Below the pieces are notes generated by a model. The model was given only the letters and a program-made list of their open reading frames with translations, was not told where the DNA came from and made no database searches. Shown one piece after another: positions 11,800 through 23,289 of a DNA stretch of 64,000 bases. The stretch is from the NCBI GenBank assembly GCA_017311315.1, contig CM029664.1, positions 41,647,846 through 41,711,845 on the forward strand. The letters run 5' to 3'. The stretch's first letter is position 1, and every line of letters starts with the position of its first letter. Both the position numbers and the translations under genes were made by a program. The stretch comes from Dendrocalamus latiflorus (lineage: Eukaryota > Streptophyta > Magnoliopsida > Poales > Poaceae).

Positions 11800-12545
11800 G
11801 TCAACCACAGACACCTTTCGGTGGGTTTTGACCATGGACATCTTCCAATGGGTTTCTACCACGGTGGATTTCGACCACAGATATCTTCCGGTGGGTTTCG
11901 ACCACTGTGGCTTTCAACCATGGACATCTTCCGGTAGGTTTCGACCACAGTGGGTTTCGACCACTGTGGATTTCGACCACGGACATCTTCCGTGGGTTTC
12001 GACTATGGTGGCGTTCGACCACGGACATCTTCTGGTGGGTTTTGACCATGGTGGATTTTGACCACGGATATCGTCCACTGGGTTTCGACCATGGTGGATT
12101 TCGACCACGGACATCTTCTGATGGATTTCGACCATGGTGGATTTTGACCACAGACGTCTTCTGATGTGTTTCGACCACGGTGGATTTCAACCATGGACAT
12201 CTTCCGATGGGTTTCGACTACTGTGACTGTCAACCACAGATATCCTCCGATGAGTTCGACCATAGTGACTCAACCTCGAATATCTTCTGATGGGTTTTGA
12301 CTACTGTGATTGTAGACCATGGGCATCTTCCGATGAGTTCGACCAAATGACTTTCGACCGCAAAGCGCTTCCAGTGGGCTTTGATCACGATGGATTTTGA
12401 CTATGGGCATCTTCTGGTGAATTTCGACCATTGTGGATTTTGACCACAGACATTTCTCAATGGGTTCTGACTATGATGACTTTCGGCCATGTGCGACATC
12501 TGATGGATTTCGACCATGTGACCCTTGACTACTAATATGTCCTCG
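11800..12545. repeat. Degenerate minisatellite (TTTCGACCACGG / GACATCTTCC)
   Basis: Alternating short blocks GGTTTCGACCAC, GGTGGATTTCGACCAC and GGACATCTTCC form composite units of about 43-60 bp. Frames are open on both strands because the unit lacks stops. It shares the CGACCA core with the arrays at 6.8, 11.4, 17.8 and 59.4 kb. Confidence 0.85.
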
Positions 12546-13097
12546 ACACTGATTCTTGCTGCCATTATTGTTAGATTGGTCACACTAGACGTTAATCATG
12601 CATACTTCAAATCACTTCCGCTGTGTCTATTCGATACCAACGAGGTCGAATGGCACAGGTAGGCACGGTCTGTGTAACAACACGCTATCAATAGCCCCAT
12701 AGACCAACGAGGCTATGGATAATGCCACGCCCACACCTTCATTAGCCATTCATCCTTGTATGGAGAACATAAAGCGAAGACCAAAGACGGTAACCAAGGT
12801 GCAGCTTAATCAGAGGTATTCTGTGGGTTTACCCTGTGAATGTAATTAACCGGGGGCCTTCCGAGGCCCCGGGAACTAGAATACCACATCGTCTATGTCA
12901 GATCTACTACACAAAGCAGGCTATAGAGCACATATATAAAAGAAACTTGTAATTTTGTTCTTCTTAAATGAATGAATAAATACATATTTTTCTCTACTTC
13001 TATTGTGTTTATATATTTTGTGTACTTTAGTACACTGGTACACCCGCACCTTGTACCTCAGAGCAAGAAATCCATGAGCGATTTCTCACATCAAACA
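12546..13097. other. 3' part of the 3.5-kb LTR, no gene
   Basis: Contains the GC-rich inverted GGGGCCTTCCGAGGCCCC near 12852 and an AT-rich stretch with ATATATAAAAG and repeated AATGAATGAATAAA, consistent with LTR end and processing signals. Confidence 0.45.
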
Positions 13098-13188
13098 TAG
13101 TTTTTGGATAATAGGATCAAGAATGCTTGGGGGGGGGGGAATTTGGACAGCACCATTCACCCCTTATGTTGCCTTTTGGTCCTACAAG

Positions 13189-13682
13189 TGATATCAGTGT
13201 CTGGTTAGCTCTTTTCATAGATGTTAACCGGTCTTAGGAGTTACGGCATCAGACAAGTATTCTACCAAGCTACCCGTTTTTGATGGAATTAATTTGTCTT
13301 ATTAGAAGGCTCGCATGTATGCCTACATCGAGGCTCAAGGGCACTCAATTTGGCTCAAGGTCGAGAATCCTTATGTCGTACTAGCCAACGACGATGTGAT
13401 CACACCTGATGTAGAGACAAACAACGAAGCTAGAAATTTATTAATTCAAGGGCTTAGTTGATCTGAATTTGAGTCTGTCGCTCATTTGAGGTCTGCTCAT
13501 GAGATCTAGAAAACTCTCACTGACTACCATAAGGGCTCTATCGCGATCAAGGAAGTGAGACAGAACCAACTTAAAAAAGAGTACTCAAAGATCGAGCAAA
13601 GGCCTGGTGAATCCTTGGATGAAATGTGAGGAAGGTTTTCCAAGATCATCCATGATTTGCGTGCCATTGGTCTTGTGTTTTA
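13189..13682 (+). pseudogene. Ty1/copia gag fragment
   Basis: Just after the primer-site remnant, the plus strand reads KLPVFDG, ARMYAYIEAQG, NEARNLLIQGL and later KEYSKIEQRPGESLDEM, the order expected for the N-terminal half of plant copia Gag. Tryptophan codons expected in the family are stops (SY*KARM and others), and more stops follow. Gag breaks off at about 13682 and is joined directly to an RNase H piece, so most of gag and all of protease, integrase and reverse transcriptase are missing. Clearly dead. Confidence 0.75.
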
Positions 13683-14040
13683 GGCACATCTAGGAAGCAA
13701 TTCTCTGTTGCATATTCCACTACTAAGGCGGAGTATGTAGCTGCAACTAGTAGTTGCTATCAGGTTCTCTGAATATTATCTACTCTATTGGACTACGGGT
13801 TGAGTTCAGATAGAGTTCCTCTTTTCTTTCAACAATACTAGTCCTATAAATATTGCCAAAAACCTAGTGCAATACTCTAGGACCAGGCACATTTATATTA
13901 GATTTTATTTTTTAGAGACCATAATAGAGAAGAATGAGGTTATGCTTCACTTTGTTATGTCCGAGTAGTAAGTTGCAGATATTTTCACTAATGCTTTTGA
14001 TTCTTCTCGTATTGCTTCTTTGCAATGAGAGTTAGTGGTT
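13683..14040 (+). pseudogene. Ty1/copia RNase H fragment
   Basis: The frame reads RKQFSVAYSTTKAEYVAATS, matching the copia RNase H signature (S.T.AEY.A), then PSAILTRHIYIRFYFLETII and VADIFTNA, the usual C-terminal end of copia pol. Several in-frame stops are present. The junction with the gag piece shows a large internal deletion. Confidence 0.75.
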
Positions 14041-14886
14041 ATTATTCCTTTCGGCTTGTTCTGAGGGGCGTTTGACACTTTTGCATCCATTGTATCATAT
14101 TGCATTTTAATTTCAACAACTTGCATTATAATATAAATACATGGAGCCTTGTGTGAAATGATATCTTGTTTTACATATTACCATGTCTTATGTTAGTTTG
14201 CTACATTTATCATGTCTTTCCATGTATAGTTTAGTTTTGCCATGTTAGCTTTATTAAATGTGAGAAACTTGAATTAATTCATGCCTTATTGGATCATGTG
14301 ACTAGCTTTACTCTAGTGATCCTCTTATGATTCATATCATGTCAAATAGACTGTGTTGAGTCTTCAATCTAAATTGAATTTTAGAATGAGCTATACTAGT
14401 TCTTTAAGTATGAGTTAGTATTAGCTCTTTGTTCTTGAAGTAAGTCAAGAAAATACAAAATAATCTATTTTGTGCAAAAAAATGATCTCGCCAATTCTTT
14501 CTCATGAGAGGGCTTATCGTTGCACTAGACATCAACTAAGGGGAATTTTAGATAACCTAGACCACTCTCTTAAGTTTATTGCTTAGGATGATCGTAGCAT
14601 GACTTGAGATCTAGCGCATGGTTAAGAAAACAAAAATTATGAAAAATGGTTGAAACTTAGGAGCTAGTTGTAGCTGGCTCCTAGTCTATAACTTGCTTTG
14701 CTAAGATAAAACCAAATATGAATTTCAGTAAGTGATAAATGTGCTAAATTTGCTTAATTCCATGTGCTTGAACAATATGATTCAACATTAAACTTGTAAC
14801 ACTCCAAATAGACTCAATTGTACCTTCTGAGTTCCATTTAGTTTATCGACATGGCTTTACTCATTTTTAGATATCTTTGGCTAAAG
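14041..14886. other. Copia 3' untranslated region, no gene
   Basis: AT-rich DNA downstream of the RNase H remnant. No open frame or recognised motif. Confidence 0.45.
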
Positions 14887-15302
14887 TATGATCTTGATCA
14901 ACTTGACATGCTAAAAATCCATTCAATTTTAGATTATTGTTCATTTGGCTTTAGCTTTGCTATATGTGGTTTGCCATGATCTAAAATAGTTACTTCACGT
15001 AATATAGCTCACTGTAATACTTGTAGAGTCACTTCAGATAATTTTCATGGTTCCTAATGCTAAAAATGAATAAAATGTAGCCACTTTATTTCACTATGAT
15101 CTTGATCAACTTGACATGCTAAAAATCCATTCAATTTTAGATTATTGTTCATTTGGCTTTAGCTTTGCTATATGTGGTTTGCCATGATCTAAAATAGTTA
15201 CTTCACGTAATATAGCTCACTGTAATACTTGTAGAATCACTTCAGATAATTTTCATGGTTCCTAATGCTAAAAATGAATAAAATGTAGCCACTTTATTTC
15301 AT
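14887..15302. repeat. Near-identical 208-bp tandem duplication
   Basis: 14887-15094 and 15095-15302 are two head-to-tail copies; the one difference I see is GTAGAGTCAC versus GTAGAATCAC. Such similarity amid decayed sequence means a recent duplication or an assembly artefact. Confidence 0.9.
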
Positions 15303-15734
15303 TTATACTCTGTCTTCTTCTATGCATCTTGATGATTTAGTTGTCAAAGGGGGAGAAAGATTGATCAAAATACATATCTATAGAATGATTTAGAGTTTTT
15401 ATGCAAAATCATGTTAAATTGGAGCTTTAATTTTTTGATCTGATTCTCTTAATCTTTTGACCCTTCTCACCATGACCAATAACCATTATTTTTTTCAATG
15501 GACCTAGAGTGAGATTTTCTGACTCATTTGGTGAATTTGAAGCTTTTTATGAGAAAGTTGACAAATTCAGTAGCCTCATTCCATTTATGCCTCATATGGT
15601 CATTTTCGCCTTTGCATGCTTCTTATGACTATTTTGATCTTTATTTGTCAATTTCCTTTGTCTTGTTTAAAACCACCTCCAAATTGTATTTTTAGAAATT
15701 ACCAATGGGTTCATCAATGAGGAAATTAAAGTAC
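15303..15734. other. Non-coding copia-like tail
   Basis: Holds CAAAGGGGGAGAAAGATTGA near 15347, a purine-rich motif typical of the region after pol in SIRE/Maximus-type copia elements. No gene seen. Confidence 0.45.
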
Positions 15735-16043
15735 CATATGAGAGTGTCCTAGATTATGTTGTGATGAACTATTGCAGTTTAGAAAGGTCAAAATTTTGTT
15801 TTGCAAATTTGTCAGATGTCTAGAGCTGTTTACAAGCCAGCCGTACTGCTCAGTAGTAGTAAATTAGTATTGGACTACTTTACTACTATTCTCTACAGTA
15901 AAAATAGTTCCCTTCTATTGATCTTGCATACATGTACTTGAGTCTTTGCATTAACTGGCATGCATGTCTTGCATGCAGATAAGTTCCCTTGCTGAGTGAA
16001 AGCCTCGCTGAGTTGTTCGTTGCATTAATTGATGTGCATGGAG
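15735..16043. repeat. Dispersed ~320-bp repeat R, copy 2
   Basis: Diverged copy of 5855-6181, ending at the same GTGCATGGAG. It abuts the right copia LTR at 16044. Confidence 0.7.
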
Positions 16044-17343
16044 TGTAGTCAATAGAAACTTGCGGCAATGGCTCAACCGCTTGGGGGGAATGGTCTAACC
16101 AATCGGTACCAATGGTCTGACCGTTGAAGGCAAGCGGTCAGATCGGCTGATATGGTGATTTACAGTTAAGATTTTTTATTTTTGGTTTTTGAGTCACGGA
16201 ATGGCTTTTGGTGACTAAGGTTATGGTTTATATGTTACATGACACATGTTACTGCTAACGTGGGTCAAATTGTGAAGAACTTATACCTGAAAATAATTTT
16301 TTTGTCTTTGGATGTGTAGGGTCGCTTGAAGTAAACCAAGGTCAACGGTGAGGATCGGGGCTACGCTCATGGAGAAACCGAGTCCCAGAACGATTAAGGA
16401 TGCTACATGAGGTGGTGAGTTCATGTCACAGCCCAACTATTTATTTCAAAACTTTTAGGGGAAAAATTTAAATTTAATTTAATTTAAACAAAAACAAGTG
16501 TTAATTTGATTGCAAAAATCTTTAGAGATTTTATTAGCCTGTTTTTAGCTTTTATAGAAAGGCTTTTCTTTTCAAAAGTAATTTAACTAAAACATGGAAA
16601 TAATATTAAATAAAGCATAATTTCTATTTCTATAAAAAAAATTTGATTTTAAATTAATTATTTTACATTTTTTGGCTTTTATTTAGATTTTTAGTGAATT
16701 TGTTGGATTTTAAAATCAATTTCAAACTTAAAAAGTATTTTTATAAACAAAATAAAGTCCAACTTCAAGTTGGAAATATTTTTTCCTAAGTCCAAAATAT
16801 ATTCAAAAATTTTATGAATTTTAAAAAAAAATTGGACTTTATTTGCTATTTTCTAAGTGTTTATAAAGCTCCCTAGTTTTCGGAAAATTAAAAATGAAAT
16901 TTAAAACCCAACTCTCACTCATGCCGACACACGTCCGGCCCAGATTGTCTCCTCGCCGCCTGGCCAAATCCCATGCGTTCCTTGCCACTTAAACCCTTTT
17001 CCATCCAAACGATGGTCAGGATTTAATCCCGTTGGCACGTGGAGGTCATCCTTTCGCTCTCTCTCCATCTTCCCTCCCCTCTCACCGATGTGCGGGACCC
17101 ACCTGTATCTTCTTCTTGCTCCCTGTCTTCCACCTTCGGCCGACTTCCATTATCGTCCCTACCCGAGCTCATAAATGGCAGCCGTTAATTTCCGTTAGCT
17201 GAAGCAAATGATGCCATTGAAGGACCCCTCATCATTCCCTACTTTCGCTGATGGTTTTCCCCGCTTTAAATCCCATTTGTATGCCACTACACCGATCATA
17301 AATCCGGTGAGCCACCTCTCGGCTATTTCTTTCCCCCAAGCCC

Positions 17344-17350
17344 TATAAAT
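17344..17350 (+). promoter_or_regulatory. TATA box of the Tekay-like LTR
   Basis: TATAAAT within CCCTATAAATACC, followed by a pyrimidine-rich leader. It corresponds to the TATAAAA at 56104 in the second Tekay-like LTR. Confidence 0.6.
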
Positions 17351-17699
17351 ACCTTTATGAGCATCCCCTACTCATACCACTCCTCTCCCGCCCCTCAATT
17401 CTTGCTTTCATGTGCCTGAGACTCTCCGCACTCAGTTTCTCCTCTACCGGCCTAAAGTCAAGCTCTGGTGAGCATTTCCGGTGAGTCCGAGACTCTACGC
17501 GCTTCACCGCCACCACCTCCGTCTTCACCGAGCCCACACGACCATCCGCCACCTCTTCGTCGATCCAATCCGCCGCCAGAACCCCTTCGCCATCAACGCC
17601 GTGCACCGCCATCGCTTCTTCCTCACCGTTGACCAACTTTTGACCTCTTCAAAGTTTGTGCCAAGGTTCTCAACTCCTCTTACAGTATCTTTCGACTAA

Positions 17700-18125
17700 T
17701 TCAGTCCACTCTGACCCCTCCAACCACTCTGACCCCTCCGATCCTTCTGACCACTTTGACCACTGTAACCTTCGACTTTGACCACATAGAGCCTCCGAAC
17801 ACATATAAGCTTTCGACCACTCTGTAGTTTTCAACCACACCTAGATTTCCATCCTACTCCTATAGCTACGACTTCTGACCGACCACTGTAGCTTCGACTT
17901 CCAACTAACTCCTGTAGCTACAACTTCTGACCAACTCCTATAGCCATGAATTTTGACCGACTCCTGTAGCTACGACTTGTTACTGACTCCTGTAGCTACG
18001 ACTTCCGATAGACTCTTATAGCTACAACTTGCAACCGACTCCTGGAACTACGACTTCCGACCAACTCCTGTAGCTATGACTTCCAACCGACCACTGTAGC
18101 TTCAATTACCGACCACACCCCCTCT
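17700..18125. repeat. 26-bp minisatellite (GACTCCTGTAGCTACGACTT)
   Basis: About ten clear copies of a 26-bp unit plus degenerate CTCTGACCCCTC-like units before it, inside the Tekay-like LTR. The other Tekay-like LTR (54432-59325) has no such array, so it expanded in this lineage. Confidence 0.8.
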
Positions 18126-21100
18126 CGACCACGGTCAGCATTCCCATGAATTTCCTTCAAAAAAATAATTCTAGAAATTTCTAATTCTCCTTTTTCTTTA
18201 GTTTCAAACTTTCAGAAACCAGTTCATCTTCATTCTAGCTTCAATTGAACCGTTCAAATTTCAAAATTCATCTAAAATCAAGATCTATCCATATCTTCCT
18301 TGTTTTCAAAATTTTAGAGTTTATTTGAATTTATTTGAGTTTATGGGTTATTTTCACATGTAGACTGCAATGATTACAAGGAAATCTTTAATGACAATTC
18401 TTACCAATTCGCAGAGCAAGGCAAGTTACACACCTTGATCATGTTGATCCTAGTTTGCAAATAAAATTATGTTGTATTAAATTATTCTGCATCCATATTT
18501 TTATTCAACGTATTTCAATTCAGGTTTAAACTTAGTTGTTGCCTACTTTTTAATTCCTCCATTGATATTGATTCTCAAATACCTTGTTGCTTTAGAATAA
18601 AATTCTGGTTAGTACGCTAGTATTGACTAGAGAATTTTGTAGCAAATGTTTAGACATGCTTATTAATAACTTTTGATTTGGGGATAACCTTTTTCACATA
18701 AAAGGATGAGTTTTAAAATATATTCTTGACTTTGGTGAGTCAAGAAAGATTATGAATTTTTTAGCAAAATAAAATATAAAATATAAGATTATGGTGGTGG
18801 GTGCTTGCTGGCACACGTTGTTGTTCGATGACACAACGATGATGCCAGACACAATGGTATGTGGAATGTGCCTAAGTCAATTAAGAACTAGTGTATGAGC
18901 TATTGCTACAAAGCGTGAATGTACTACTGCAAAGCTGGTATGGGACAGTCCTGGCTGACTAATTTGCGGGTCCTAATCTGAGTCTTGCTAAAGGTTGAAT
19001 GTGAGCGTGGTGAAGGCCGCGAGTAGTCTCACACAACACAAGAGGGGGTCCCAACTTGTGGATTCGTGTTGTGGTGAAATATCAGTGGAGGCATGACCAG
19101 GTTGACGGCTTTTGCATTGTAAAGGCCTTATTATGATTTTCTCAGTCACATGCCTACGGAAGCGTGTAATGGTCGATATTATGAGATAATCATATCTTGT
19201 GGATAAAGTTGTACCACCTCTACAGAGTGTATAAATTATCCTGAATAGCCGTGTCCGCAGTCATGGGCAAGTTGAGTAAAGTTTTTCACGGATTAGACTT
19301 TATTTTTTGAAAAATGGTTAAGTTTTGGGAAAAATGGCCCTGGTGGGATACCCGTGGTTAGGTTGATGCCAGGTCGGTGCCTATGCCAACGGTATTATTG
19401 TGTTTAAATTACTATTTTTACTTACCGTATTAAATTCAGCAATTTTCAATCTATTTACTGTATTTCTTTAGATGTTGTTTTATGCTCAATTAACTCTATA
19501 TGCCTTAACTTGTCAGTCTTACATTAATATTGCATTTTCCCGTGTAACTTACGGAGTATATTTTATGTACTCACCCTTACCTAATTCTATTGCTCAGAGA
19601 AGGACTTCTTCGACTTTGGTGAGGATCAGAACGTATAGGCAATGTTTTACTGTCGTTTGCCTATGGGCAGACTTGTTGGACTTCTTCCACTTTAGTTTTA
19701 TCTTCCGCTGCTTATGTTTAATTTTGGCCTAGGGGTCGTGGATGTAAATTTTGGCCATAAGGTTGTACTCTTTTATTTAATAAAGTTTGCCGTTGTGCTT
19801 GATATATATCCCTGTTACTATTGTGTGCACTAACTGATCCTGAACTAGTGCGATTAACACAGAAGATCTAGGAGTTATTGCTTTGGGGTCTAACAACTCA
19901 AGCATGGCACAAGAAAGGTAGGAAATATTGAAGGGAAGTTCGAACGGTGAGATGCATCATGTGGCTTGCTTGGTACAAGTGAGGCATGATCCGGTAGAAG
20001 CAGAGAGACATACCAATGCATAGCAAGTCAGTGGTCCATTTATACGTGGCAAGCATAGTGATTGCTTACAATGGAAGGAGAAGACCGGGTCATGGCAAGG
20101 TATTTTGGTAGTTTGACCAAAACTGGAAATGACTTTGGAAGAAAACCGCAGCGCTTAGGAAGGCGGTTTAGGTTATGAAGAAACTAGTTGGATCAAGACT
20201 AAGGACTTAGCGGATTCAGGTTAATACGCTTTGAAAAGCGTGTATAAGTGTAGCGAGTGAGTTAAAAACCCGCGTGTGGGGTTATTAGGTTTTCCCATTG
20301 TGCTAAGTGGATAGTATCTGTAAAGGGTTAGATATGGCTGGTTAGCCTATCTATTTAACAGGTTGAGTTGAGACATGTAATTGCCAACCTTCCTATCAAG
20401 TATTTATATGTTAGGATTAGGGTTTGAGAGAACAGTGCTTGTGGTGTGCTCTTTGTTTTTCAAGGTAGAGTGACTATAAAATCTTCATCTCCAAGTAGCA
20501 ATACATCAATATTTATTCATCTCTATGACTATGTCTTGTGTTGATTGATTTGCACTCGTCTTGGTAGGTTTTTTCTCTTCTCTTCCCTTTTCTTGATCTT
20601 ACTGTGCTAAGGACGTATGAAATGGAGATAGCCTATGAAAATCAATCTTCATCCATCTAGATATTTTGGTAGCAAGTTCATGAAGAAACCAGTTTTGCTT
20701 GATTTGACCTCATCGTGTGATTTTGTGATCCGAGAGTTTTTGGCTTGATTTTTTTTGATGTTCCTACTTGCTGTGACATATGCAAATATATCTAAGGCCA
20801 TCTTCTACCCATGAGCAAGTTATATTTACCGTTTTCATATTTTGTCCAATTTTGTTGCAATTTTGCTTTAATTTCAAAAAGGTTTAAACTTTGACATAGA
20901 TTTCTACGATCCATTGATGGAATATGTTCCTAAGACCTTAAGTAAGGTGTGCAAAGTTTCACGGCTTGTGGATTATTGGATCAAAAACATGTGGATTTTT
21001 TATTCACAATAGTGTTGATTTTTCTGTTCAGATTGTATTAGCGGTCTGACCAAAAAGTACTATTTACTTGCCTAAATTTAACTGTTTTTGGCGGTCAGAC

Positions 21101-21292
21101 CGCCAGATTGAAGCGGTTGGACCTCTACGTTTTGCTGGTTTGGATTTTTCAATTCCTTGAGCTATTTGATTTGGGATTTTGATTTAGGATCCTATTCTCT
21201 ATATCTCTATAACTATTAAAGAATAGGATTGAAAATATTTAGAGAAAAATTTTGGACGACACCATGTACTCTGTTGCCTTTCGATCCTATGA

Positions 21293-22599
21293 GTTAACCA
21301 CTGGGCAATCAAATGATCCTTATCTACTACTTTTTTTAGATGATCTAGTTGTATTAACAGAGCTTCTGGAGTGGTGATTATTTGTCTTTATATAATATAC
21401 AACCAGCTAGCCAGGTTGAAGCCTTTTAAATCATTTGTAGATTTGTGTACGTCTTGTATGAAAAGAGATCTGTAGTTATCCATCTGCATCGATAAAGCCA
21501 CTAGTTGTTTTCACCCACAAAGAGCCGGCCAGTACGTGCATACTTTTGGCACTAGTTAGCACTAATCGTCCTAATCCCAAATAGTGAATACGCGTAGGGT
21601 GCACACTGGACCCCATAAATCTTGAATGGTGAAAGCAAAATGTGTTGCTACATAGTAGCTAGGGCTTGCCATGACCTCTGTAAATGTTATCTATTCTTTA
21701 GATAGTTATACACGAACCATCTCCTCATACCCCCCGAAAAAGGAAAAAAATGTACTTAATTAGTCCTGAGTCCTGACCAACTCTCGATCGGAGGTATCAA
21801 AAGAGAAAAATTGCTGTCCTTAGTTCTAACAAGTCAAGCGTTTATCACATACCTAGCCTTCCTTTTGAGCTACAAATTCGAGGTTGGTTCTCTCCAGATA
21901 ATCTCTAAACCTGATGACACCAAACGTGTCATAGGTGACATCTCATGCTACAACGAGTAATCTTAACCGCCGATACGAGTCACTTGCTTCAAGTTCCGAT
22001 ATTTTAGCACACTACGATGCCATGCATCTTCCACCTCTTATCATCATTGTCAAATCTCTCAAATCATAGAGCGGTTGAATGGAATGTTAACCTACCAAGG
22101 AAGTCAACTCGGATATTATAAAAGCATACAACAAATCCCCACGACTGTGAAAACCAATCCCATCTCATCGCAGATTGCACCAATACAACCTGCAGTTTGG
22201 AAGAACCTTCTAACAGTTGGCTTAGCTAGGGGGAATTTGTGAGTTCTACTTGGCTTAACTTGAAGTATTGGGCTTGTAGGTCTTAGCCTGTTAGGGAGAA
22301 AAATTAGGTTTTGTCTGGTAAGTAGTATACCTGTTCATTAAACTTGTAGTAAGCTACTCTAGTCTGTAAGAAAAACCTGAAGTACTACGCACTGTACACA
22401 AAAGGGTCCTTGCAAAGATCCTTATACATTGGCATATGCCTTGGCTCCAGCTTAGTACTGGACTACTAGTAGTTCTTAACCCACGCAGTTAGAGAGTTGA
22501 GTACACAATAATGATGACATGATCCAGCAACGCACATGATATATAGTGCGCGATGACGCGCCGATGAGCTCAAACGCTGAATCACCCGTTAAGGTTGTG
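21293..22599. other. No recognised gene
   Basis: Mixed-composition intergenic DNA with no frame longer than about 60 codons and no recognisable protein similarity. Confidence 0.5.
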
Positions 22600-22895
22600 A
22601 TCAAAATGGCTGAAAAGCCCGTGGCTTATGGCTGAAAACACTGTAGCTGGCTGAAAAAAGCACTGTAGCTGACAGAGGCTTATTTACCATAATTAAATTT
22701 AAAAAATTTTAAAAATAGAAAAAACATGTTAGCCCATTACGTATAATACAAACAAATACGAGGAAAAAAAGAACCGGTAAAAAAACTCAAAAAAAAGCCA
22801 AAAGTTCAGAAAAAGACGAAATTTATGAATAGTGCAAAAATAAGCTGAAGCCAAAAGCTCAAGCCATAATTTTTTTCACCCGAATGGCCTCCCTG
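22600..22895. mobile_element. MITE, family B, copy 3 (inverted)
   Basis: Reverse-complement relative of 3595-3810 and 5090-5310: CATGTTAGCCCATTACGTA, AAATACGAGGAAAAAAAGAA and GAATAGTGCAAAAATAAGC mirror their motifs in reverse order. It also carries GTAGCTGGCTGAAAAAAGC repeats at one end. Confidence 0.65.
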
Positions 22896-23289
22896 TGCAT
22901 GCTCTCTACCTCGTGGAGCTCACTGTTTCTTCTAAATTCGTCCAATGGTTCATTGCGCATTTGCACCCGCGCAAAGCAACGAAACAAAGATGACCTAACT
23001 GAGTAGTTAATTCGTGGTTCGCTTCTTCGGCGAATGAGGCCATATTCTCATGGAGCTGGCACGATTTTTCATCTCTGCTATGCAAGTAGCAGCTGCATCG
23101 ATCTGCTGGATGGTATGCTCTGCTTTTTCTGCAATGCACTATCTCCATTCTGCATGGATGATTGGTATAGTAATTTGGGTACCAAGTTGTGAGACCACGT
23201 GAAGGTCATCCTATGTTTGCGATGAGTCTTTAACTTTGCTTTGCTTTGTTGTCGAAGTTTGAGTTTGATTTTATATCATTTACTCTCTA

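Larger units (their letters stand above)
9598..13097 (+). mobile_element. 3.5-kb LTR-type insertion (probable solo LTR) with TSD TAGTT
   Basis: It starts TGTTTGACAT and ends ATCAAACA, giving terminal TGTTTGA/TCAAACA inverted repeats. It is flanked by a perfect 5-bp duplication TAGTT (9593-9597 and 13098-13102) and splits a copia LTR whose other copy (near 21220) is uninterrupted. There is no gag or pol. A TATA-like TATAAAA at 10266 and a polyadenylation-like AT region at 12930-13030 fit a single very long LTR. Three minisatellites occupy 10.85-12.55 kb. A non-autonomous element with unrecognised internal structure remains possible. Confidence 0.65.
8021..13186 (+). repeat. Left copia LTR (copy A), interrupted by a 3.5-kb insertion
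   Basis: 8021-9597 aligns with 16216-16423 plus 19896-21225; the shared blocks include TTATATGTTGCACGAGACATG-like sequence and GCATGGCACGAGAAAG. The LTR resumes at 13098 after the 9598-13097 insertion and ends at about 13186 in CCTACA, directly before a degenerate primer site TGATATCAGTG. Copy A lacks the first ~170 bp seen in copy B. The TTTGACCGAT and GCGGTCTAACC motifs are typical of grass copia LTRs. Confidence 0.65.
16424..19895 (+). mobile_element. Tekay/Del-like Ty3 solo LTR (3.47 kb)
   Basis: Starts TGTCACAGCCC and ends GGGGTCTAACA. Flanks GTTCA and ACTCA each differ by one transition from the uninterrupted GCTCA of the other LTR, as expected of a decayed 5-bp target duplication. It has the same layout as 54432-59325: a promoter-like TATAAAT at 17344, a GCAAGGCAAG block (18418 versus 57742) and a common 3' third (about 18780-19320 versus 58130-58620). 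No gag-pol is present, hence solo LTR. Confidence 0.75.
16044..21292 (+). repeat. Right copia LTR (copy B), interrupted by a Tekay-like LTR
   Basis: Begins at or near TGTAGTCAAT and carries repeated GGTCTGACCG/GCGGTCAGA motifs. It matches copy A over about 1.4 kb and ends near 21290 in TTTCGATCCTATGA, which aligns with the copy A end. The 16424-19895 insertion splits it exactly where copy A is continuous (GGTGGTAAGCTCAAGCATGG). Flanking 5-mers of the whole copia unit do not match, so the locus is rearranged. Confidence 0.6.

Noticed and set aside
10855..12263. Overlapping frames on both strands inside the 3.5-kb LTR
   Set aside because: Minisatellite translation products; both strands open because the units lack stops.
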